From: JAITWN01 sp964546765
GTDB taxonomy: Bacteria; Pseudomonadota; Gammaproteobacteria; SZUA-140
Length of the DNA stretch: 36,865 nt
Assembly: GCA_964546765.1 (NCBI GenBank)
Contig: CAZJKV010000010.1
Span: 1-36,865, forward strand
Direction of reading: 5' to 3'
Position 1 is the stretch's first letter. Every line of letters begins with the position of its first letter. The notes under the pieces are model-generated. The model was not told the origin of the DNA and ran no database searches. It saw only the letters and a list, made by a program, of their open reading frames with translations. This document shows positions 26,732 through 36,100 of this stretch, piece after piece. The position numbers and the translations under genes were made by a program.

Positions 26732-27024
26732 GACCAGGATATCTGCTTGCAACACTGTTGCTGCTGTCGGTCAACGTCATCGCGGCAGATGCGCCCCGGG
26801 ACGATGGTGCAGCGAATGACAGCGACGCAATGGCAATTTCCGGTATGTCGATCGTCGGTAACAGCGAGGCGCCCAAGTCACTGACCATTGTGCCGTGGAA
26901 GGGATCTGATGTCGGTGCGGAGATCCGGCTGGATTCTTCCTTGCTTGAGGAAGGCCTGCGGCCGGTCGACAGGGAAGTTTTCATGCGCGAGATCTCGTAT
27001 TTCGAAATCAGTAATCCGAAGTAA
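26728..27024 (+). CDS. Small secreted protein of the motor operon
   Basis: A 98-residue protein with a signal peptide (YLLATLLLLSVNVIAADAP, cut near ADA). The mature part of about 78 residues contains SKSLTIVPWKG-like sequence (here APKSLTIVPWKGSDVGAEI) and ends PVDREVFMREISYFEISNP. No family is recognised. It overlaps the small TPR lipoprotein gene by four bases and is followed 30 bases later by the TolQ-like gene. Being the only soluble small protein next to the motor genes, it may be a periplasmic or outer-membrane-tethered link. Confidence 0.8.
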   Translation: MRPGYLLATLLLLSVNVIAADAPRDDGAANDSDAMAISGMSIVGNSEAPKSLTIVPWKGSDVGAEIRLDSSLLEEGLRPVDREVFMREISYFEISNPK

Positions 27025-27054
27025 TCGTAAGTGTAAGGAGTGTAAGGAGGACAT

Positions 27055-27720
27055 ATGCAAATCATCGACACGATAGTTGGCTTTATTCGGGATGGCGGGA
27101 CGTTCATGTATCCAATCCTGATTGTCGGCGCAATCGGTGCGGCGATCGCGGTCGAGCGCTTCATCAAGTTGACCAAGGTCACGAACGCGAACAAAAAAAT
27201 GTGGGAGCAGGTGCATCCGCTCCTCGTCCAGGGCGATTTCGACGCCGCTCGCGAATTGACCGCGAACGACGATTCAACGATCAGCCAGGTGCTGTCGCTG
27301 GGCCTCGCAAGACAGGGCTCGGTGCGGCGCAGGGAGGACATCGAGATCGCAATGGAAGAAGGCATGATGGAGATCATTCCGCAGCTCGAGAGGCGGACAC
27401 CCTATGTCGCGCTGTTTTCGAGCATTGCGACGCTGATGGGCCTGCTCGGAACCATTATCGGACTGATCGCCGCGTTCACCGCCGTCGCCAGCGCGAATCC
27501 GGCCGAGAAGGCGGACCTGCTGTCGGCGAGCATCTCGGTTGCAATGAACACGACCGCTTTCGGACTGATGGTCGCGATACCGCTGCTGATCACGCACGCC
27601 ATTCTCAATTCAAAGACCGGCCAGATCGTCGACAGCCTGGAGATGGCATCGGTCAAGGCACTGAATGTGATCTCGGCAATGGCAAAGCGTCAGTACGAGA
27701 ATCTCAAGGTGGCCGCCTGA
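27055..27720 (+). CDS. TolQ/ExbB/MotA-family proton channel subunit (AglR-like)
   Basis: A 221-residue inner-membrane protein. Three helices are visible: TM1 (about 17-35, FMYPILIVGAIGAAIAVE), TM2 (about 115-145, VALFSSIATLMGLLGTIIGL), and TM3 (about 160-185, ISVAMNTTAFGLMVAIPLL). These are the ExbB/TolQ hallmark helices: the long cytoplasmic loop with the ExbB signature LGLARQGSVRRREDIEIAMEEG lies between TM1 and TM2, and TM3 has the conserved Thr-Thr of the proton path. Such subunits form the pentameric stator around two TolR/ExbD helices, which here are the two following gene products. The ribosome binding site AAGGAGGAC is strong. Known in Myxococcus as AglR; no symbol is assigned. Confidence 0.95.
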   Translation: MQIIDTIVGFIRDGGTFMYPILIVGAIGAAIAVERFIKLTKVTNANKKMWEQVHPLLVQGDFDAARELTANDDSTISQVLSLGLARQGSVRRREDIEIAMEEGMMEIIPQLERRTPYVALFSSIATLMGLLGTIIGLIAAFTAVASANPAEKADLLSASISVAMNTTAFGLMVAIPLLITHAILNSKTGQIVDSLEMASVKALNVISAMAKRQYENLKVAA

Positions 27721-27744
27721 GCGCGCGCAAGGGGAGACAAGAAC

Positions 27745-28236
27745 ATGGCCAGGACGCGCCATTACCGGCGTAAAAAGGAATCGCCGGAGCTGGACATCAC
27801 CACCTTCCTGAACCTGATGGTGGTCCTGATCCCGTTCCTGCTCATCACCGCGGTATTTTCCCGCATCACGATCCAGGAGCTGAATCTGCCCGAGGCCGCC
27901 GCCGGCGGCTCGATGCCGGACACGCCTCTGGTCACGATCGAGGTCATTGTGCGGGAGAGCGCTCTCGAGATCGGCGATGGCAGGAGTGTAGTCGCGCGCT
28001 TTCCGAAAACCGACGACCGGCATGATTACGAAAGTCTGTCCCGGGCACTGCTTGGTCTCAAGGCCAGATACAGCGCCAAGGAGGACGCGGTCATCCTGAT
28101 CGAGCCTGACGTCACCTATGAAGAAGTGATCCACGTCATGGACACGATGAAGGTCGCGATGGTCAGTGAATCGGATGGCAATGAGCCGCTAAGGGTCGTG
28201 CTGTTCCCGGAACTCTCGATCGGAGACGCCCCGTGA
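27745..28236 (+). CDS. TolR/ExbD-family subunit, first of two
   Basis: A 163-residue protein with a short basic N-terminus (MARTRHYRRKK), one transmembrane helix (LDITTFLNLMVVLIPFLLIT) and a periplasmic domain. The helix begins with the Asp (ELDITTFLNL) that is the proton-carrying residue of TolR/ExbD stator proteins. Periplasmic residues include EVIVRESALEIGDG and ILIEPDVTYEEVIHVMDTMK, normal for the ExbD fold. Two ExbD-like genes following one TolQ-like gene is the AglR-AglQ-AglS arrangement. The gene has ribosome binding site GGGGAGAC and its TGA overlaps the GTG start of the second copy. Confidence 0.93.
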   Translation: MARTRHYRRKKESPELDITTFLNLMVVLIPFLLITAVFSRITIQELNLPEAAAGGSMPDTPLVTIEVIVRESALEIGDGRSVVARFPKTDDRHDYESLSRALLGLKARYSAKEDAVILIEPDVTYEEVIHVMDTMKVAMVSESDGNEPLRVVLFPELSIGDAP

Positions 28237-28727
28237 CGAATACCCGCCGTATAAGACGAATGGGGAGGTTCAAGCGGCACAAGGCCGGTCTGAACCTGAC
28301 CTCTCTGATGGACGTTTTCACGATCCTGGTGTTCTTCCTGCTCGTGAATCAGGCGGCAATCGAGGTCATCGAGCCGCCGAAAGGAATCGTGCTGCCGGAC
28401 TCGATCGTCGAGTCCAAGCCGCGGCAGACGGTCGTCATCCTAGTCAACGACGACGAGGTCATGGTCCAGGGCGAGGTCATCGCGACGACGGCCAGTATTG
28501 CAGAATCCAGTGAAGATAACATCGAGCCTGTCCGGGAGCGTCTGGCGAGGATCCAGGAAAGCGTCATCGGCATCAATACCCAGGCCGTCGCGGAAAGCAA
28601 GGAGGTTACGATCCTCGCAAACAAGGCTATACCGTTCCATATCCTCAAGAAGATCATGGCGACGTGTACGAACGCCGGGTACACGAAGATCTCGCTGGCG
28701 GTCAACCAGAAATATCACCAGAGCTGA
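28233..28727 (+). CDS. TolR/ExbD-family subunit, second of two
   Basis: A 164-residue TolR/ExbD protein, distinct from its upstream neighbour. The start is GTG at 28233, overlapping the previous stop as GTGA. The transmembrane helix carries LTSLMDVFTILVFFLLV, with Asp in the proton-path position, and the periplasmic part includes VVILVNDDEVMVQGEV and FHILKKIMATCTNAGYTKISLAV, the ExbD-typical last strand and helix. Two different ExbD proteins around one TolQ suggest a heterodimeric rotor inside the TolQ pentamer, as proposed for AglQ/AglS. Six bases separate its stop from the next ATG. Confidence 0.93.
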   Translation: MTNTRRIRRMGRFKRHKAGLNLTSLMDVFTILVFFLLVNQAAIEVIEPPKGIVLPDSIVESKPRQTVVILVNDDEVMVQGEVIATTASIAESSEDNIEPVRERLARIQESVIGINTQAVAESKEVTILANKAIPFHILKKIMATCTNAGYTKISLAVNQKYHQS

Positions 28728-28733
28728 AGCATC

Positions 28734-30092
28734 ATGAGCGCCGTCATCGCAGAAGACCAGCTGGCGCTCCACGCGCGCATCGAAGAGGCGCGCGTGGAGG
28801 TTGCGAAACTCGAGCAGGACCTCGGACGCCTGGATTCCGAACTGGAGGGCATGGCCGCCGAGCGGAATCAGTACCATCTGCTCGGCGACGTCTGCGCCCT
28901 GCTGGAGCGGCTCGATGAATCGGGTGGCTCCGAGATGTTCTGGGGAGACAGTGCCGCAGTGACGCAAGCTGCCGCGCACCTGGAGCGGGTCCGAGGCAAT
29001 GTCGCGCAGTTCAACGAGAAGATCGCACGGATCGAGCAGAAGCGCGACCTGATTCAGACGCAGATATACCGCCACCTGGAGGCCGCCGATTTGCTCGGCG
29101 ATGAGCTGGACGAGCTCAAGGAGGAGGAAGAACAAAAGCAGTTCGAGTTCGTCGTCGAGCGCGAGTATGTAGAGGCGACTTACCGGCCGATGGTCATGCC
29201 ATGGTCGGGACAACGCGACGACGAGAGGCGATTCCGCAAGGTTCTGTTGCTGGCGTTGCTGCTGATGTTGACGACGACGACGCTGATGTCGCTGTGGAAG
29301 ATCTCGCAGCCCGACCCCAACGAGGTTGTCGTAATACCGGAACACCTGGTTCGTCTGGTCAAGAAGGAGCCGCCTCCGCCGCCGGTGCTGCGTGAAGAGC
29401 GCCCGGTAGAGCAGATAGAAGAAAAACCGCCGGAACAGGAGACGAAGCCGGTCGCCGAAACACCGCCGCAACCGAAAAAGGTCGAGAGCGCAGGGCTGCT
29501 GGCCTTCAAGAACACCTTTACGGACCTGATGGAACTGCCGGCCCAGCCTAAGCTCGGCGCCGACGCGCGGGTCAGTACCGATGGCCAGAAGGCCACGGGT
29601 CAGCAGGCGGAGCGCTCTATCCTGACCTCGCAGGCACAGGGTGGCACCAGGGGCATCAGCACATCGAGCCTGAGCCGTGACGTCGGCGGCCTCGGCCAGC
29701 AGGTCGCCGGCGTCGAATTCGCGCGCGTCGAAAGCGCGATCGGGGTAGGCGTCGCGGGCGCGGATCGCCCGCTCAGCCAGGGTCCCGGGCCGTCGCGCAC
29801 CGACGAAGAGATCCAGATCGTGTTCGACCGTTACAAGGCCTCGTTGTACCGCATATATAATCGCGAACTCCGCAACGATCCGACGCTGAGCGGGAAGATG
29901 GTGCTGCGAATCACGATCGAGCCGGGCGGCGAGGTGTCGTTCTGCGCGGTCGAATCGACGAATCTGCACTCGCCGGCGCTGGTGGCGGAAATCGTCGAAC
30001 GCGTACGCAGGTTCAACTTCGGTCCGAAAGAGGGCGTGCCGAAGGTCACTATCCTCTATCCGATCGATTTCCTCCCGGCCTCGCAGGGCTGA
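28734..30092 (+). CDS. TonB-like energy-transducing protein with AgmX/PglI-type C-terminus
   Basis: A 452-residue protein. Residues about 1-165 are a cytoplasmic coiled coil (ARIEEARVEVAKLEQDLG, AQFNEKIARIEQKRDL, LKEEEEQKQFEFVVEREY). A single transmembrane helix at about 169-187 (VLLLALLLMLTTTTLM) is followed by a Pro/Glu-rich stretch (PPPPPVLREERP, EKPPEQETKP) that can span the periplasm, and a C-terminal TonB/AgmX-like domain (about 355-452: FDRYKASLYRIYNRELR, MVLRITIEPGGEVSFCAV, RVRRFNFGP). This last part matches the AgmX/PglI C-terminal domain of Myxococcus GltJ. That protein has a zinc-finger/GYF cytoplasmic part; here it is a coiled coil. The gene lies six bases after the second ExbD and 14 before the giant protein gene. 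Confidence 0.9.
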   Translation: MSAVIAEDQLALHARIEEARVEVAKLEQDLGRLDSELEGMAAERNQYHLLGDVCALLERLDESGGSEMFWGDSAAVTQAAAHLERVRGNVAQFNEKIARIEQKRDLIQTQIYRHLEAADLLGDELDELKEEEEQKQFEFVVEREYVEATYRPMVMPWSGQRDDERRFRKVLLLALLLMLTTTTLMSLWKISQPDPNEVVVIPEHLVRLVKKEPPPPPVLREERPVEQIEEKPPEQETKPVAETPPQPKKVESAGLLAFKNTFTDLMELPAQPKLGADARVSTDGQKATGQQAERSILTSQAQGGTRGISTSSLSRDVGGLGQQVAGVEFARVESAIGVGVAGADRPLSQGPGPSRTDEEIQIVFDRYKASLYRIYNRELRNDPTLSGKMVLRITIEPGGEVSFCAVESTNLHSPALVAEIVERVRRFNFGPKEGVPKVTILYPIDFLPASQG

Positions 30093-30106
30093 AGGAGCGC
30101 AGCTCG

Positions 30107-33100
30107 ATGGGGCAGCTCCTCGAACGCGTGAGTCACGCCACCGGCACCGGCGCGCGCAGCAGCCGGATTGGCCTCTGGCTGCTGCTTCTCCTGGCCCTGT
30201 CGATGGTCGCTGCCTCCCCTGCGCAGGCGGTCAATTGTTCCGATCCGCCGTACTTCGGTCTGATCGACGGCAATGTCGTTCCCGCGCCCGGCCAAATCCA
30301 GATCGACACGAATTGCACGATCCAGAACTACACGGCATCGAATCCGCTCAACACCAATTTCAGTTTTTTTACCTCGCCCGGCCAGAACGAAGAACGCTAT
30401 CTCGTCATCTTCAACAACGTCGTGCACACCGGCAACATGTCATGCAACGCGACGCACGGACACATGATCTGGTTCACGAACGGCTCATCGACCAAGATCA
30501 AGGATAACTGCCAGAACCTGCTCATCCCTGTCGAGAAGATCGACAAGCAGAATCCCGCCGCCACGGCCACTGTCGGAGTGCCTTTCACGTATTCACTGGC
30601 GATACCGGTTCTGTTCGATCCGGCGACTGACACCGTCATCAATAACAGCGGATCACCCAACACCCTGCACGGCATCACGATCTGGGACGACCTCAACGCG
30701 ACCGGCGCGGACCTCAACTATATCAGCCACACGATGTACTGGCTGAGCGACGGCACGCCGGTGCCGCATACCTTCACCAATGCCGGCGGCGAGCTGACCT
30801 TCGAGCTGCCCGATGGTTTCGTGATCCCGGCCGGCGAGCAGATCATGCTTGAAATCACGGTCGTTCTCGACGATTCGCCGGCGAATACGCCAGGTACGCA
30901 GTTCGTCAATACCGCCATATGGGAATTCGGCAGGCTCATCGACGGCGAGTTCTTCAGCCCGCTCCCGGGCGAGAACGGCGTCACGCCGCCAATGACGATC
31001 GTCGCGCCGAACCTCGTCGTCACGAAGTCGGGACCCGGCTTGCTCGGTGGCCTGAACCTCGGGGAAGAGGGCGTTTTCGCGATCGATGTCCACAACGCCG
31101 GACCCTGGGTCGGCGATGCATGGAGCGTCACGGTCCTCGACCGTCTGCCGAGCGAGCCGTCGAACAACCCGCCGTTCAGCGACGGCGGCATGTGCGACTT
31201 CACACCGGAAGTCATCGGCGTCACGCTCGCGGGCAACCCGCTCGTCGAGGGTGTCGACTATACGCTCGCCTTCACTGGCGTTCCGGTCTGCGAGCTCAGT
31301 CTGACCCTGCTCGAGGCGGCCGGCCCGATCGGGCCGGATCAGCACCTGATCATCGAATACTTGACCAAGCTCGACGCCAACAGCGAGAACGGCGCAGAGC
31401 TGACCAACATCGCCGTCGCGACCCAGTGGTTCAACGACGACAGCAGCAACAACGACCGCCAGTCGTTCGCCTGCCCGTTGCCCTATACCGGCACGGAGGG
31501 CATCGACGACTGCCAGGATGCCCACGCCCTGCTGGTGGTGCTGTCAGGCAACATCTTCGAGAAGACCGTCGAGAACCTCACGACCGGCGAGAACCCGGCC
31601 ACGATCGCAACCGCAGGCGACCGGCTGCGCTACATGCTGCGCCTGCAGACCACCGATGAGGGAATCACCAACTTCAGCTTCTACGACGAGCTCGACCGCC
31701 TGAACACGCCGACCGCTTTCGTGCCTGGCACGCTCGACGTCATCGGCCCGCTGCCGCCTGGCGCGGTGAACGTCAGTGACGGGAACGGCGGTCCGGCGGG
31801 CACCGGCCTGATCGATATCCGCAACCTGAGTCTTCCGGCCGGGAGCCAGCTGTCGATCCAGTTCGAGATCACGCTCGACCCGGCCCTCGCTGATGGCACC
31901 ATTGTCCTGAACCAGGCGGACCTGATTCACGGCGGCGCGACGATCGCTGTCAGTGATGATCCGAATATCAACGGTCAGGCGAATCCCGCCGTACCCGGCG
32001 ATGAGGATCCGACACGGATCGTGATCCAGGAGTATGCCCCCCCGCTGCCGCTCAAGACCGTGTTCGCACCCGCGGACGCAGAGGTGACAATCGGTGAAGT
32101 GGTGACCTACGAGATCACCGTGCCCGGCGTGGCGGCGACCCGTACGCTGGACAATATCGTGATCACCGACGCGCTCGACCCGCGCCTCGAGTATCTGGGC
32201 TTCAGCCAGGTCAGCGGTCCGGCGGTCACCGATAACAGCACCGCCCCGAACCTGAGCTACAGCGTCGGTCAACTTCCGGCCGGCCAGCAGGTCGTGATCC
32301 GGGTGACCGCGCGTGTCCTGAACAGCGACCTCACGAATGACGGAGACACGATCGGGAACTTCGTCGCCTATACCTACGAGGGCGCCGCTGCGGATGCGGC
32401 CAGCCAGAACCCGGCCGTCGTGACGATCGTCGAACCGCAGCTGACGCTTTCCAAGATCGTTTTCAACGCGACACCGGGCAAGCAGGTGGACGACGCACCG
32501 GAAACAGGCGACACGCTGGAATACCGTGTGATCGTCGAGAATCTCAGCGACGCAATGGCGTTCGATCTCAACGTGGTCGACACGCTGCCTCCCGGTCTCG
32601 AGCTCGATCCCGGATTCACACCGGTCGCGACGATCAACGGAATCCCTCTCGCCGGATTCGTCTCGGCACCCGCAGGCGCTTCGGCCGCGGCGCTGACGTG
32701 GGGCCGTGAAAACGGTGACGGCAGCCTCGACCTGCAGGCGGGCGGAACGCTGATACTGACCTATCATGCGCTCGTCCAGATCATCGTCGATCCCGACGGG
32801 CAGATCGAGAACAGCGTCTTCGTCGACTGGACCTCGCTCGACGGCGCGAGTCCGTTCGAGCGCACCGGCGCCGGTTGTCCGGACATCACGCCGCCGAACG
32901 ACTATTGCATCGGTCCGGTACACGCGACGATTATCGGCAACCGGACCAGCCTCGTGTTCTGGAAATCGGTCGTCAACCTGACGAGCGGACAGGATCCGGG
33001 CCATAACGCCGAGCCGGGTGACACCCTGCGTTACCGGATCGAGGTTCAGAATCCCAACGGCTTCCCGGTCAGCGGTTTCTCGCTCCTCGACGTGCTCGAA

Positions 33101-36100
33101 GCACGCTTCGCCTCCGGCACGCTATCCCTCGTCACCGTCCCGGCGGGCGCCGATGCGACGAACACCAGTCCGACCGGTGGCTCGAACGGCACCGGGATCG
33201 TCGATATCCGCAACCTGACGCTCGCCGAGGCCGGCGCGCCGAACAACGGTGATCGCATCATCGTGGAGTTCGACGCGACGCTCGCGCCGGTCATTGACAA
33301 CGGCGCGATCGTCGCGAACCAGGCGCAGCTCGTCGTCGGCGGCGCGACCGCGCTGCTGAGCGACGATCCGTTCGACGCCGGCGGGCCTGCCGATCCCGAT
33401 GTGCCCGGCGATGAGGAGCCGACGCTGACGCTGATCTCCTCGGCAGCGACGCTCGAGGTGCTGAAGACCTCCGAGTATCTCGGCGCCGATCCGTCAGTGT
33501 TGCTCGCGGGCGAGACGCTGCGCTACATCATCACCATCCACAATACCGGCAATGAAAACACGGCCGGCGTCGTGATGCGCGATCTGGTGCCGGCGAACAC
33601 GACCTATGTCCCCGGCAGCACGACACTGAACGGGACGGCGGTCGCCGACATCGACGGCGCCTCGCCGTTGCAGGACGGGATGTCAATCAATACGCCGGGC
33701 GATCCGGCGGGCGTCGTGCGCGCCGATCCGGAAGGCGCGGGCGGCATCGTAGCGACGATCACGTTCGACGTGATCGTGTCCCCGGCTGTCGCCGACGGAA
33801 CGATCCTCGTGAACCAGGCATTCGTCTCCGGCTCGGGCGCCGGCGGCGCGCCGTTGCCTGAGCAGCCTTCCGACGATCCGAGGACGCCTGTCGAGAATGA
33901 TCCTACCCGGGACGTCGTCGGCAACCTGCCGCTGGTGTTCGCGCACAAGGGCGTCGAGCTGCTGGTAGACGCCGGATCGCCGGGTATCGTCGATCCGGAA
34001 GACGTCCTGCGCTACACGATCACGATTGTCAACACCGCAGCGACGCCGGCGACCGACGTAGTGCTGACCGACCCGGTGCCGGAGGACACGACATATATAG
34101 AGGGTTCTGTCAGCCTCGATGGAGAACCGATCGCAGGAGTCTCGCCGCCGGTGCTCGAGATCCCGATCGGCACGCTGCCCGCAGGTGGCGTCGTGGTCGT
34201 GACCTTCGATGTCGAGGTCAATGCCGGCGTTCCGACCGGCACGATCATCAGCAACCAGGGCACCGTGACGAGCGATGAACTGCCGCCACAGCTGACCTGC
34301 GCCGACAGCGATTCGTCCGCGATCTGCCGACCGACGATAGTCGTCGTCGGCGACGTGCAGCTGCTGACGATCGACAAGGAGGTCTTCGTCGTCGGCAGCG
34401 ATTCGGCCGTGGCCGGCGGCCGGCTCGAATATGTCGTACGCATCACGAACGTCAGCAGCGTGCCGGCGACGGGTGTCGTCATCACCGACGATCTCGGCGC
34501 GATTGCGGATCAGCTGACCCTCGTGCCCGGTTCGGCGACGCTGAACGGTTCGCCGAACGGTGTCACGTTCGCGGGCGGGGTGCTGACGGCCGACTGGTCG
34601 GCGACCTACGGCGCTCTCGCAGTGGGTGCGGCTGCGGTGCTGCGCTTCCGCGTCGACATCGCGGAAGGACTCGAGATTGGCACGACGATCGTCAATACCG
34701 CTGTCGTCATCTGGAACGACCCGCCCGAGGATGCGACCGGCGAGGTCTCGATCGATGTCGGCGGCGTCCCGGGCAGCGCGGTCCTGAACGGCCGGGTGTG
34801 GCACGACGCGAATTTCGACAGGGAGTTCAACGGCGACGAGCAGGCGCTCGCCGGCTGGGCCGTGACCCTATGGCGCGCTGGCCAGCAGCTCGCGACCGTC
34901 AGCACCGATGCCGATGGTCTCTTCCGTATCAGCGGTCTCGCGCCGAACGATCTGATCGGGGATCCGTACGAACTGAGGTTCATCGCCCCGGGGGCGGGGC
35001 CGGCCACCGCGATGCTCGGCGAGGCCGATTCGGTGTTCACCAACGGTCTGCAACAGATCTCGGACATCGTCGCGTCGTCGGGGAGCAACCTGCAGGGCCT
35101 GAACCTGCCGATCGAGCCGAACGGCGTCGTCTATGACTCGGTGATGCGTACGCCGATCGCCGGCGCGACGCTGACGATGCTGCGCGCCACGAACGGGAGT
35201 CCGCTGTCCACCGCCTGTTTCGACGATCCGGCGCAACAGGGCCAGGTCACGCTCGCGTCCGGCTTCTACAAGTTCGATCTGATCTACGGCGATCCGTCGT
35301 GCCCGGCCGGTGCGGACTACCGGATTGCAGTCGTCGCGCCGAACGGGGACGCCAACGCGTGGCCGTCGCGGATCATCCCGCCGGAGAACGGCGACGATAC
35401 TGACGCGTATCCGGTGCCGGCGTGTCCCGACGACGCCGTGCCGGCCACCGAACATTGCGAGGCGCAACCCTCCGCGCTGGCGCCTGCCACGGACATCCCC
35501 GCACGCTCCGCCGGTACGCGCTACTACCTGCATGTCATGCTCGAGAACGGCAGCATGCCGCAGGACAGCCAGATCTTCAACAACCACATCCCGGTGGATC
35601 CGCCGCTTGACGCGGCCGTCGCGATCACGAAGACCTCACCGATGGTCAACGTCACCCGCGCCGCGCTGGTGCCGTACACGATCACCGTCCGGAACACGCT
35701 CGCGGCTGATCTGCAGGGCATCTCGATCGTCGACACGATGCCGCCTGGTTTCAAGTACGTCGAAGGGTCCGCGCGCTTCGACGGCGTGCCGATGGAGCCG
35801 GTCAGCAGCGGACGCCAGCTGAGCTGGGAGGACATCGCACTGCAGATCAATGAGCAGCATGAGCTCAAGCTGCTGCTCGTCGTCGGCGCGGGCGTCTCTG
35901 AGGGGGACTTCGTCAACATCGCGCAGGTGGTCGATGCCGTCTCCGGCAGCGGTCTCTCCGGCATCGCGACGGCAACCGTGCGCGTCGTCCCCGATCCGGC
36001 ATTCGATTGCACCGACATCATCGGCAAGGTCTTCGATGACGTCAATCTGAACGGCTACCAGGACGACGGCGAAACCGGAGTCGCCGGCGTGCGCATCGTC

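Noticed and set aside
31544..33004. Minus-strand open frame of 486 codons opposite the giant repeat gene
   Set aside because: The plus frame shows repeated DUF11 units; the minus frame repeats Arg/Asp/Val patterns produced by antisense of the repeats.
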